From assembly GCF_000423345.1 (NCBI RefSeq), contig NZ_AUHU01000012.1:62001-126000 (forward strand): a stretch of 64,000 nt of DNA, in the 5' to 3' direction. The translations under genes and the position numbers were made by a program. This stretch comes from Marinimicrobium agarilyticum DSM 16975. Its GTDB lineage: Bacteria > Pseudomonadota > Gammaproteobacteria > Pseudomonadales > Cellvibrionaceae. Of this stretch, positions 26,362 through 35,800 are shown in pieces. The notes beneath the pieces are model-generated. The model was not told where the DNA came from and made no database searches. It was given only the letters and a program-made list of their open reading frames with translations. Positions within the stretch are counted from its first letter, which is position 1. Each line of letters starts with the position of its first letter.

Positions 26362-26736
26362 ATGAGATCGCATATTTCCATGTTGGCTCGAAATGGCGCG
26401 GGTGTTTTGGTTCGAGCAAACACTGAGAAGGCCCAGCCACTCGAACACAAAGGCTGGAAACTGCTGACCACCAGTGACGCCGGCCTTGGGCTGGTATTTC
26501 TGGAAGCCGAACCCGGCGCGGACGAGTTTCCCATTCACTCCTCAGAGGACGCCTGGGTAGGAATGGTGGTTCGGGGAACGGGAACGCTGTTTGCTGGGGA
26601 TCGCAATGAGGTGATCGTGGACGGTATGGACTATCGCGAAGGGGATTTTATTACCTTTGAGCCCAATACCCCTCACGCTTGGCGCAATAATGGGTCGGAC
26701 GTGTGCCAGATACTCTTGGCGCGACGGGATGCCTAG
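26362..26736 (+). CDS. Small cupin-domain protein
   Basis: A 124-residue single-domain cupin. The two cupin motifs are recognisable: FPIHSSEDAWVGMVVRGTG and FITFEPNTPHAWRNNG. The fold often binds a metal through His and Glu and may isomerise or bind a sugar acid, but the first motif has only part of the metal set, so activity is unclear. The ATG at 26362 with GGAG upstream gives a compact domain; in-frame ATGs upstream lack a ribosome-binding site. It lies after a strong terminator, so read-through or its own promoter is needed. Confidence 0.75.
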   Translation: MRSHISMLARNGAGVLVRANTEKAQPLEHKGWKLLTTSDAGLGLVFLEAEPGADEFPIHSSEDAWVGMVVRGTGTLFAGDRNEVIVDGMDYREGDFITFEPNTPHAWRNNGSDVCQILLARRDA

Positions 26737-26758
26737 TATAAAACGTTGAGAAGTGGGT

Positions 26759-26785
26759 AAAAAAAAGGGCACGCAAAGCGTGCCC
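26759..26785 (-). terminator. Intrinsic terminator shared by convergent genes, strong on the minus strand
   Basis: GGGCACGC (26767-26774) pairs with GCGTGCCC (26778-26785) with a three-base loop. The A-run at 26759-26766 becomes a T-run on the minus strand, directly 3' of the lipoprotein gene ending at 26808. Confidence 0.85.
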
Positions 26786-26807
26786 ATACAAGGAGGAGAT
26801 CAAGGAG

Positions 26808-28838
26808 CTAGGGTACCTCTACCAACTTCACGTTATCGATCACAAACTCCCCGTTTGGATTCCACAGGTTGGGGTTGAAAGTGATCATGACGCTCCGGGA
26901 TGCCCAGTCATTGACGTCAGTGAAAGCGTCTACATCAATGTAGTGCTCGAACTTGGCCAGCTCTCCTTCTGTTTGGAAGAAGAAGTTTCTGGAGCGGGGT
27001 TGAACCTCTGTGGTCAAGTCGGTGCCTACTGGGGAGGTGACCCCGTCGGTGGCGTCAAAGATTGCTAAACTCATGGGACTGTTTCCCGTGCCGCCTGGCG
27101 TGAGTACCCGTACGTCCATACTGAGTAGGTACTTCTTACCATTTTCGACGGTACCCGCCGGCAGAGTCAGCTGTGCATTATTCCAATTCGTAATGTAGAG
27201 ACTGTAGGCCCCACTGATGACTTCGTCGGGGTTTTCGGTAATGCTGGCGTTTTCAGAGTCGCCGACTACCCAATCACCCATTGTGCCGCCTTCGAACCCC
27301 ACGTTGTATTCTCCAGACTGCGCTACGTGGTTGTTGCCGGCGTCAGTGGAGTAGCGCATTGCGACTACGTCATCCAGATTCATATTTGCCATTGTGTACT
27401 GAACTTCACGGCTGCTGGATGATTCGGGACCTGCCATCAACGACGCCACATGGAAGGCATGTTTCGTCCACGCTTCACTGTCCGATGGGTGAATCCCGAA
27501 GCGGCGGGAAAAGTCTTCGGTCTCGTTTGCGCCAACGATGTTTACGGAGTAAGCGCCCCAACCGCCAATGCGTTCTACTTGGCGGACCAGATAACCAGCG
27601 TTGGGTTCTACATCGAAGCTATTGCTCAGTTTCGGCTCGCCGGTAGATACGAGCTGGAAGCTTCCGTCCCAGGCGTCACCTGCGGTTTCTACGGACAAAA
27701 CGGAGGTGTCGTCGGCAGACCAGCTAGAGAGGTCTCCGCTTTCGAAACTGCCGTTAGCGATAAGGTTCTCCGGGGCTTCACGAGTGACCTCCACAGAGAA
27801 AGTACTGCTGATCTCGAAACCGCCTTCACCGTCATTTACATCAAAGCTGTATTCGTAGGTCTCGGTCGCTCCGACGGTATCGATGTGGGTGGCAAAGTCC
27901 ACCGGATCAATGACCAGTTGAGTACCGCTGGATTTGTCAAATGAAAGCTCAGGCCCGCCATTTGTGGGGGTAATGGTGTCCCACTCGATAGTCAGCGGAT
28001 CACCGTTGCGATCGACGATGTATTCTGGGTCATTGAGCTCTACATAGACAATGGAGTCATTGGTAGTGAATGATCCTGAATAGGTGCCATTCACTAAGGG
28101 AGCTTCTGGCTCATCAACGACAGCACTGATGGTTATCGCCGCTGTACGCTCGACGGAGTGGTTCCCGTCCTCCACATTGTAGGTGAATCTCAGAGTAAGG
28201 AACTCCCCAACGCCAATATCGCTGGTAAATGCCGGAATATCGATGGTGAGTTCTGAGCCAGATACGGAGTAGTCGTCCACCGGGTTTTCCGATGACGCGG
28301 TGAAACCGCTTATGGACAGCTCGTCGCCGTCGGCATCCGTGGCACCTTGCAGAAGGTCGATTGTAACCGCATCGTCAGATGCGTCATAGGACGCCTTTAG
28401 CTGACCGAACTCAGGCGCAAAGTCTTCCCCTTCGATACGAATGGTAGCGGTCCGTTGAGTACTGTTTTGGCCATCTGAAATATCGTACGTGTAGACCATC
28501 TCGTAGGTGTCGCCGGTACCGATCATCGGGGCGATCGCTGAGGGATCAACGCTGATACGTACTTCCTGAGAAGCGTCAAAGCCAGTTTCATCATCTTTAC
28601 TGGCGGTCAGATTCTTAACGCGGAGAATGTCCGCATCAGGATCTACGGCGTCCTGAAGGAGGTCGATGACCTGTGCGTCGTCAGATTCATGTAAATTTAC
28701 GGTGATGTCGCCGCTGTGAGTGGGGGCGGCGGCGCCGATTGGCTTTCCGGATTCGTCACCGTCATCGCTACCGCAACCGGTCAGTGACGCTGCGATAATG
28801 GCTGTTAACAGTGCATGTCGTTTTTGAAACATTTTCAT
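26808..28838 (-). CDS. Multidomain surface lipoprotein with cadherin-like and CBM4/9-like domains
   Basis: A 676-residue lipoprotein (leader ends ASLTGCG). Three repeated beta-domains of about 110 residues follow, with RTATIRIEGEDF- and RTAAITISA-type strand ends and DADGDELSISGF; these look cadherin/VCBS-like. Two C-terminal domains of about 150 residues begin LIANGSFESGDLSSW and YNVGFEGGTMGDWV and resemble CBM4/9 modules, the second ending FVIDNVKLVEV. It lies just after TonB receptor 2 on the same strand, 69 bases downstream. By analogy with surface glycan-binding proteins of Bacteroidetes it may capture polysaccharide for the receptor; that is inference. The ATG at 28838 with GGTGA upstream is preferred over GTG at 28850. 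Confidence 0.75.
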   Translation of the reverse strand: MKMFQKRHALLTAIIAASLTGCGSDDGDESGKPIGAAAPTHSGDITVNLHESDDAQVIDLLQDAVDPDADILRVKNLTASKDDETGFDASQEVRISVDPSAIAPMIGTGDTYEMVYTYDISDGQNSTQRTATIRIEGEDFAPEFGQLKASYDASDDAVTIDLLQGATDADGDELSISGFTASSENPVDDYSVSGSELTIDIPAFTSDIGVGEFLTLRFTYNVEDGNHSVERTAAITISAVVDEPEAPLVNGTYSGSFTTNDSIVYVELNDPEYIVDRNGDPLTIEWDTITPTNGGPELSFDKSSGTQLVIDPVDFATHIDTVGATETYEYSFDVNDGEGGFEISSTFSVEVTREAPENLIANGSFESGDLSSWSADDTSVLSVETAGDAWDGSFQLVSTGEPKLSNSFDVEPNAGYLVRQVERIGGWGAYSVNIVGANETEDFSRRFGIHPSDSEAWTKHAFHVASLMAGPESSSSREVQYTMANMNLDDVVAMRYSTDAGNNHVAQSGEYNVGFEGGTMGDWVVGDSENASITENPDEVISGAYSLYITNWNNAQLTLPAGTVENGKKYLLSMDVRVLTPGGTGNSPMSLAIFDATDGVTSPVGTDLTTEVQPRSRNFFFQTEGELAKFEHYIDVDAFTDVNDWASRSVMITFNPNLWNPNGEFVIDNVKLVEVP

Positions 28839-28906
28839 AAATTTCACCACTTATTGTATCGAGAAGGGTGTAGGCCTCTCGGGCCCACACCGGCTCTGTT
28901 TATTGG

Positions 28907-31900
28907 TTAGAAGCTCACACGTACGCCCAAGCGGTAGGTGATGCCCGTTTTAAACTCGGAGTAGGTGCGCGACTTGGGTGTTTCTCCGTCCATCGCATTG
29001 CCTTCTTCCAGCGCCACGAAATCGATGGCACCAGTCTCCTCGTTGTATACACGGTCCACAGCAATTTCACGGCTGGTGAAATACTGGCGGAAGGCGGCAT
29101 CGGTCAGGTTGATGGCCTGGAAGGTAAAGCTGACATTGTCATTCAGCTCGTAACTCGCCGACAGGTCGAGCGAGTCGCGGCCTTCATTCCACAACGTGCC
29201 CTGATTCCAGGTCCGGCCAGACAGACCGGTATTCCAGTCGCTACCTACCAGCGAGTCGCTGGAGCCGCGGTAGCTCAAACGTACCTGGTGTCCGTCCTGC
29301 TCCCAGAAACCAGTCAGGTTGTAGGTATGCTCAGGAGTGTCCGCCACTGGCAGGGTCGGGAGCATCTTACTGGGGTCAACGCTGGACTGGTCTGCGTCGT
29401 ACTCACTGTCCTGGTAGGTATAGTTGGCAGACATACCCAACCCGCTCAGGAAGTAGCCCGGGAGGAAGTGGTAGGTTTGTTGATAACCCAGTTCCAGACC
29501 CGTAATGGAGGCGCCTTTACCGTTGATCACTTTCTCCAAGCTATAAATCCCACAAAGGTCGCGCAGATCATCACTGAAACGGTTCGGATCTGAGGGGAAC
29601 CAACCATAGTCAGCGGTCGCTCGCAGCGGCATACAACCGGTGAGCCCGTTGTCATCGGTGCCGTCATTGGCTGGCAGCATGATCAGGTCATTCGGATCAA
29701 CCGTGCCTTCAAGTGAGCGAAGGTCGCTCAAGTACACTTGAGCGCTCTCAGTATCTGTGAAGTTGCTCATGTCTTTGTGGAACACTGCCGCGCTTAGCAT
29801 GGCTGAGTCGTCAAAGTACCACTCCAACGAAAGGTCAAGGTTTTTGGATTCCAGCGGCTCGAGCTGGGTGTTGAACTGCTGGAAGCGGCCGACGTTCGGA
29901 TCGCCTGTACCCCAGTAGCCGCCTTCGGTGATGCTGAAACCGGATTGGAGTTTATCGATTTCAGGACGTGTCATGGTCTTAGACACAGCGAAGCGACCAA
30001 CCAGATCATCGGTAAACGCGTAGTTTATGTTCAGGCTGGGCAACACGTTTTCATATTCGTTGCTGCCGGTGGCCGCGAACGACTTCAGCTCTTTGTTGAC
30101 AGGGTCGATCCAGCTGTAAGCATTGGTATCGGCGTTGTCAGTGGAAACTGAGGAATCATAGTCCAGCGGTGGTTCAGCCAGTCCTGCCTCCCATGCACCA
30201 TTGCGAACGGTGGATACGTCGGCATAGCGCCACATAGTGTACCAGTTGATTTCTGCGCCCGGGTCGGGCAGGCTCTGATCCTGCTGGTAGGCGGCCCAAG
30301 CAGCATAGGCAGGATCGTGACAGGGGCCCTGGTCGGCGATAGGGGTCCAGCCAGAGGGATCCGGACCTGCGGAAACATCCCAACCTTGTCCGTCCACACG
30401 CTGGTACTTCTGCTCGTAGCCTTTGCGGTTCGCGGGGTCGTCAAACTCCGGCGCCCGGCATTCGGGGAGGCTGGTGTCACGGAGATCGCGCAGTTGGACC
30501 AGATCAAATTCGCGCTGAAGGGTTTCGCCATTCTGCCAGAAGTCGACCCCGCCAAACCCCTCGGCCTGAACTTCAGTCTTGACATAACGAACACCGAGGT
30601 CACCGGTCAGGCGGTCATCCATGAAGGAGAAATTGGTTTTCAAGTAGATGGCAGCGGTGTCAATATCAATAGCTCGGGTTTTGGTCTTGTCCGGTGTGCG
30701 GACGGTATTCTCATCATCCAGAACAAGATTGATGGTGTCTACGCCATCAAACGGAACCCAGTTTGCAATGCCCGGGACCTCGTAGCCCAGTGAGTCCATA
30801 AAGTTGACCCACTCGAGCCCGGATTTTTGGACATCTACTCCTCGAACGTCCGTCAGAGGGCCGCCAGGAACGACGATTACCCTGTCGTTCTCGTCCCGAA
30901 TGACTTCTGTTTTCGTGATGCTGTTGAACTGGTAGTTCTGTTGATCGACGAACTTCTCGCGACGACTGGCCTTTGCCCCAAACTCAATGGTAGTTAGTCC
31001 CAATGTATTAATGTCGTAGTCAAAGTCCATCTGGAAGCTGGTGAGTTCGTCTTCTACTTTAATCGCATTCTCAGAAAGAAAAGACAGATTCTGAGAGGCA
31101 ATGTCGGCGGGGTTGTAGCCGGTAAAGGCAGTGTTGTCCTCGTACGCCGGTGTGTCGGGGAGGGGGTCGATTTGCTCTCCCAGATCTACAAAACTGTCAC
31201 CTGTAACGAGCTTGCAGCTTCCGGAGGTGCAGTCAAAACCCGCGGGCTCGATATCACGACCAGCGTCGTACAGCAAGCGAGATGGTACCTGGACAAAGTT
31301 CTGCATGACTGCATAAGCGTTGGGGAGGCTTTCCGATTCGCTGCTGGAGTAACCGATCTTGCTCTCCATGCGGAACCGGTCGGTAAACTCATGGGAAAAG
31401 TCCAGTGTAGCGCTGATATTCTCTCGCTCGTCACCGCCTATGGAGGAAACCACGTCGCCAACCGAGAAGCGGTTCATCTTCTTAATGAACGTGTTTGTGT
31501 CGGTATTGATCGTGTACCAATCTTCCTGAGGATCAGTAAACGGTGCGGGCGGACGAATGTCGTTGGGAAGAACGTCCCGCCCTTCCACAAAGTTGGTAAC
31601 ACGATTGTCTCGAACGGCAAACCCATCTTTTTGTTGGGTTTCTTCCTGTTTGGTATAAGTGGTGTTGAACATCAACTCGGTGCGATCTGTCGGCGCCCAC
31701 TGAATGCCCAGGTTGGCGCCTTGACGATCATTGGTATTTTTTGACTGTTCGTAGAACGTGGCGGTGGGTTGGATTGCTTTTACACCGGAGATGATGTCGC
31801 CGTTTTGGTCGCGAGCTACCTCTATCAGGCCTGATGCTTCGAAGTCTTCTACGCGGTACTGGTCGCGGCGGTAGGTGTTGGTCTCGTCGTAGACGGTCAA

Positions 31901-32557
31901 TGCAACACCGAGTGTTTCGTCGAGAAACGTTTCCGAGACAGAAGCTTGGACCTTGTAGTCCTCCTCTTCGCTGAAGTCGTTGTAGCGACCTTGAACAGTC
32001 AGGGAACGAACATCCTCAGCACGGTCCAGCGGTCGGGTGGTGACCAGGTTAATGGAGGCACCCAGAGAGCCTTCGTCGTGGTCCGCACTGGGGGTTTTGA
32101 CCACCTCCAGCTTGGACAAAATATCCGTCGAGAAAGAGCTGAGGTCCACAGCCTGACTAAAGGAGGTGGAGGTCAACTGCTGCCCGTTGATGGAAATGTT
32201 GTTCTGGTTGGCACCGGCGCCGCGAACAGTGACCTGAGCCCCTTCGCCGTTGCGCTGAACCACGGATACCCCAGTAACCCGACCCAGTGCATCGGCGATG
32301 TTCTGGTCGGTGTTTTTACCCATGTCCTCGGCGTTGATGGTATCCATGATGTTCTGGGCGGTGCGCTTGTCGTCAATGGACTGCTGAAGGGCTCCACGGA
32401 TACCCGTAACCACAATCTCTTCTAGCAGCTCGATATCGTTCTCTCCGTTTTGAGAGTCGGCATCGTCGGCTTGCTGGGCATAGGCGGGGAACCCGTGGGT
32501 CGCGAAAATGGCCGCAGACAGGGCGGTCAATTTAAAGTGCTTGGCGATAGATGGCAT
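28907..32557 (-). CDS. Large TonB-dependent receptor (TonB-Xanth-Caul type)
   Basis: A 1216-residue receptor, longer than the other two here. The leader begins MPSIAKHFKLTAL and ends near PAYAQ; EEIVVTGIR is TonB-box-like; the plug has INAEDMGKNTDQN, TVRGAG and INGQQ, and the barrel ends in YRLGVRVSF. The additional length lies mostly in barrel loops, for example around the stretch rich in Trp and Asp near the middle, as expected for a long oligosaccharide ligand. The start at 32557 was chosen for its leader and the GAGG upstream; the frame runs to 32680 without leader features. Two operator-like sites lie about 130-160 bases upstream. The surface lipoprotein gene follows directly. Confidence 0.93.
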   Translation of the reverse strand: MPSIAKHFKLTALSAAIFATHGFPAYAQQADDADSQNGENDIELLEEIVVTGIRGALQQSIDDKRTAQNIMDTINAEDMGKNTDQNIADALGRVTGVSVVQRNGEGAQVTVRGAGANQNNISINGQQLTSTSFSQAVDLSSFSTDILSKLEVVKTPSADHDEGSLGASINLVTTRPLDRAEDVRSLTVQGRYNDFSEEEDYKVQASVSETFLDETLGVALTVYDETNTYRRDQYRVEDFEASGLIEVARDQNGDIISGVKAIQPTATFYEQSKNTNDRQGANLGIQWAPTDRTELMFNTTYTKQEETQQKDGFAVRDNRVTNFVEGRDVLPNDIRPPAPFTDPQEDWYTINTDTNTFIKKMNRFSVGDVVSSIGGDERENISATLDFSHEFTDRFRMESKIGYSSSESESLPNAYAVMQNFVQVPSRLLYDAGRDIEPAGFDCTSGSCKLVTGDSFVDLGEQIDPLPDTPAYEDNTAFTGYNPADIASQNLSFLSENAIKVEDELTSFQMDFDYDINTLGLTTIEFGAKASRREKFVDQQNYQFNSITKTEVIRDENDRVIVVPGGPLTDVRGVDVQKSGLEWVNFMDSLGYEVPGIANWVPFDGVDTINLVLDDENTVRTPDKTKTRAIDIDTAAIYLKTNFSFMDDRLTGDLGVRYVKTEVQAEGFGGVDFWQNGETLQREFDLVQLRDLRDTSLPECRAPEFDDPANRKGYEQKYQRVDGQGWDVSAGPDPSGWTPIADQGPCHDPAYAAWAAYQQDQSLPDPGAEINWYTMWRYADVSTVRNGAWEAGLAEPPLDYDSSVSTDNADTNAYSWIDPVNKELKSFAATGSNEYENVLPSLNINYAFTDDLVGRFAVSKTMTRPEIDKLQSGFSITEGGYWGTGDPNVGRFQQFNTQLEPLESKNLDLSLEWYFDDSAMLSAAVFHKDMSNFTDTESAQVYLSDLRSLEGTVDPNDLIMLPANDGTDDNGLTGCMPLRATADYGWFPSDPNRFSDDLRDLCGIYSLEKVINGKGASITGLELGYQQTYHFLPGYFLSGLGMSANYTYQDSEYDADQSSVDPSKMLPTLPVADTPEHTYNLTGFWEQDGHQVRLSYRGSSDSLVGSDWNTGLSGRTWNQGTLWNEGRDSLDLSASYELNDNVSFTFQAINLTDAAFRQYFTSREIAVDRVYNEETGAIDFVALEEGNAMDGETPKSRTYSEFKTGITYRLGVRVSF

Positions 32558-32688
32558 CTTGAACCTCGCTGGTAGTTGCTCATTATTTTTATGGGAGCGC
32601 CCGAAGGCGGGGCTCTCAAAAGGATAGTCGGTCTGCTCGACAGGCAGGTTTGTTATACCCTTACCGTAATTGTGAACCAATACAAATT

Positions 32689-32714
32689 ATTGTCAATAGG
32701 AGATTGGTGACAAT
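32689..32714 (-). promoter_or_regulatory. Operator-like sites upstream of TonB receptor 2
   Basis: ATTGTCAATA (32689-32698) is followed by ATTGGTGACAAT (32703-32714), one base from the window motif. The pair has the same order and near-identical spacing as that before TonB receptor 1, which argues for a shared regulator. The surrounding 290-base gap to the GH86 gene otherwise holds only the hairpin at 32810. Confidence 0.6.
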
Positions 32715-32809
32715 AAACAAAAATGGTAGAGGAAATAGTGGGTGGTTTACGTAGGCTTATATGAAAAAGGAATATACCGGCGGAGGATGAGAAGAGCGAG
32801 GGCGGGAAG

Positions 32810-32837
32810 CGCCCCCACAGCGCAGGCCGTGGGGGCG
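32810..32837 (-). terminator. Hairpin after the GH86 gene
   Basis: CGCCCCCAC (32810-32818) pairs with GTGGGGGCG (32829-32837), a perfect nine-base stem 11 bases 3' of the GH86 stop. The minus-strand sequence after it is not T-rich, so it may rather protect the transcript end. Confidence 0.5.
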
Positions 32838-32848
32838 AAGGGGGTGGG

Positions 32849-35800
32849 TTAGCGTTGCGGTTGGGTGGAGAAGTCCCACACCGTCAGGTTTGATACCGTC
32901 AGCTCACCGTTATGGTGGAAGTCCGCCAGTATCTGGTTATTGCTTTGAAGCACGCTGACCGGCACCGGTATTTCCAGCGTGGCGAAATACCGCTCGGCGC
33001 TGTTCTCTTTGGGGCCGCGCCAGTCGATAGGCGTTTCTACGGCTGTACCGTTGATGGTGAGCGAGTCCAGGGTCAGGTTGCCCCCTTCAACGTCGTCTTC
33101 TCCCGGGTACAGGGCCACGGTGAGTCGAAGCATGGCCTCAGCGGCACCCGAAGGCACCTGAACGCCGTCGACGTTCAGCTCCACGGCGCCGCCCGCGACG
33201 GATACCCGGTGGGGTTCACTGCCACCGCTGACGCTGTCGCCGAAGTACTTGTGCTCCTGCACCTGCTCGTTGACCGCAATGTTGGCGTTGGTGCTGTAGC
33301 GCAGCACCACGGTGCCATTGCCCTCAAGCGTTACCGTGGAAGGGGCCTGGTTCATATGCCGGCGGTCCAGCAACACGCTGTCGTCACCCGGGTAATACAG
33401 CTGACGGAGCTCAACGTTGCTGAGGCTGTTGCCCCCGAGGCCAGACACGTTCAGGTCGACTGTCGTGGCGGCGGTTTCCAGGTTGTTGAGGATCACAAAC
33501 AGGTTGGAACCGTCGACGTAGGAGTCTACCTGTACGTCCGGGTCGGTGGAGGCGGTGTCGACGCGGGTGCCTTGAACGTCTTTCCATAGCTCATAGAAAT
33601 GAATGTAGGACGACCACTCCCAGTTGCCGCTATTGAGTTGGTCTTCAATCAGCATAGCGTAGTGGTAGCGAGTGGTGCACGGTGTGGCGTCGTCGTAGCC
33701 ACAGCCGCCCGGCAGGTAGCCCCACAGGGGTTTGGCGGGCGTAAAGGGCATGGACTTGATCACGTAGTCCGGACGCTCCAGGAACTGCATCAGCATGGCG
33801 TTGAAGGACTTCAGGCTTTCCGCATCGAACCGCTCTTCGTGAGCGCGCTGGTCCCAGCCGCCCTGAACGGCACCATACTCGGACAGTACGATGGGTTTGC
33901 GGTTGTTGACGCCGTTTTCGTGAACGTCGTACCACTCCATCATATCCAGCATGGCCTGCACATGGCCGCCTCGACGCAGGGTTTCCGGGCCGGTCATGTT
34001 CACGGAGGGCCAGTCATAGATGTGTACGGCATAGAAGTCCATATTGTCGCCGGCGGCTTCCATAAAGCCTTTCCACATCACGTCCCACTGGTACCAGTCC
34101 TGGGCTCGCGTATCGTCCACTGGGGTCGCCATCGCATTCTCATAGAAGGCTTCGGCTTCCGCTTCCTGCTGTGGGTCTTCGTGGGTGATCCATTGGTCGT
34201 AGTTGTCGTCAGCGTAGCGGGAAATCCCGTCACGTTTATAAAAATCATGCTGACCCCAGGTCATGCCGCCAATCATTGGTGCTTCGCTGCCGAGGCGGCT
34301 GCGAATCTGGTTGGCCACCAGGTTGTGGTACTCCCAGATCGCCTCCTGGTTGGTGACCATAAACGCGCCGGTTTTCATTTTCATGTCCGGCTCGTTAATC
34401 ACTTCCCAAAAAGTGGGCATGGGTTCACCGACATTGCCGTTGCCACTGTGAGCGAAGTATTGCTCCAGGTACTGCCCCATCCATTCGGCCGAGGTCTGAA
34501 TGTCCTTGGGCTGCCAGTCGGTGTTGGTAAAGCCCGTTGAGTACCAGGACAGCGTGGGATACGTCGGGTGTGGATTGGTCCCGGCAATCATTTCGGTTTT
34601 GCTTTCCGGGAAGCGATCATACAGCGGCGTATTCTCGTAGAGTTGCCGTAGCTCTTCGCCGCGCGTCACCATCCACTCGAGGTCAGCGTGGTTGGGCCGC
34701 TGTTCGTCTTCCGGTGTTTCGCCGAACTTCCAGGTCGCAGACCCGTTGTCCCGACCAAAATAGACGTCCAGGGTGTTCAGAACGTAATTGAGCTTGTCGG
34801 TGTGCCCGTTCCAGTCCTGCTCGAACACGGTGGAGTGCATAGTCATGTGGCGATCCCGCCCAAAGTCGGAGACGCCGTTGACGATATGCTCGATATTGGC
34901 ATTGACGTTGACGGTTACCGTTTCCGCATTGCTTACCTGCGAAGAAGAGCAGCCATTGCGGTTGGCAAACTCGCCAGCGGGGGTAGCGGAACAGGTGTCT
35001 TCAGCGTTGACGACGCCGTCTCCGTCGTTGTCACGGCCGGTAGCGCTGCAACCGTCGGGGCCAACATTGACGCCGTAGGCGGTGGGGCAGCTGTCACTCT
35101 CGTTGGCGACGCCATCAAAGTCATCGTCGTCGCCGCCGGAGCTTTCGCAGCCCTGTTCATCCACAAAGGCGTTTTGAGGCGTGGAAGGGCATTGGTCTAT
35201 CAGGTCGCTGATGCCGTCCTCATCCCCGTCGCGTTGGGAGGCAGAGCAGCCCTCGCCGTTGGCGACTTCCGAGTCGGGGGTATCGGGGCAAACGTCGTTG
35301 ATATCCGAGATGCCGTCCCCATCACCGTCCAGATTATTGTCCACGGCTCCGATTCGGCGGAACTCAATGGCGTCGATGTTGAACTGGAAGTCCTCCGACC
35401 CCGCGCCCGTGATCCGAATGCGGGACTCGCCTGGGAAGATGTTAAAGCGAGTGCTGGAGGTTTGGTCGTAGAAAGTGTCCCAGTCACCCTGGCTGGTAAT
35501 GGCAGTGGTGTTTTTCAGCACCAGGTCACCGCTGTGGTCAGTAACCATCAGGCCGGCGGCAGTTCCACTGCTGTTACCGGTGGCGACCCGGTACACCGCT
35601 TCATACAGCCCCCCGTCGCTGTGATTGATCACGAACTCAATGTGGTCACCCGCGTTGAAATAGTTCACCGCGGTGCCGCCGTCCACCTGATAGGTTTCCA
35701 GCTCGCCTGCGGACGCTTGGTAGTGCTCTGCTTCCAGAGTGAAAGTGCCCGAAACAGGGATCGGGTCACCGGACGGAGGCGCGCTTGAGGCGCTGGACGA

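Noticed and set aside
28868-28892. Inverted repeat between TonB receptor 2 and the surface lipoprotein as a terminator
   Set aside because: The stem is imperfect and no T-run follows; the two genes are close and probably co-transcribed.
34688-35788. A plus-strand frame opposite the thrombospondin and CBM6 repeats of the GH86 gene
   Set aside because: A low-complexity shadow of repeated Asp codons, without a ribosome-binding site.
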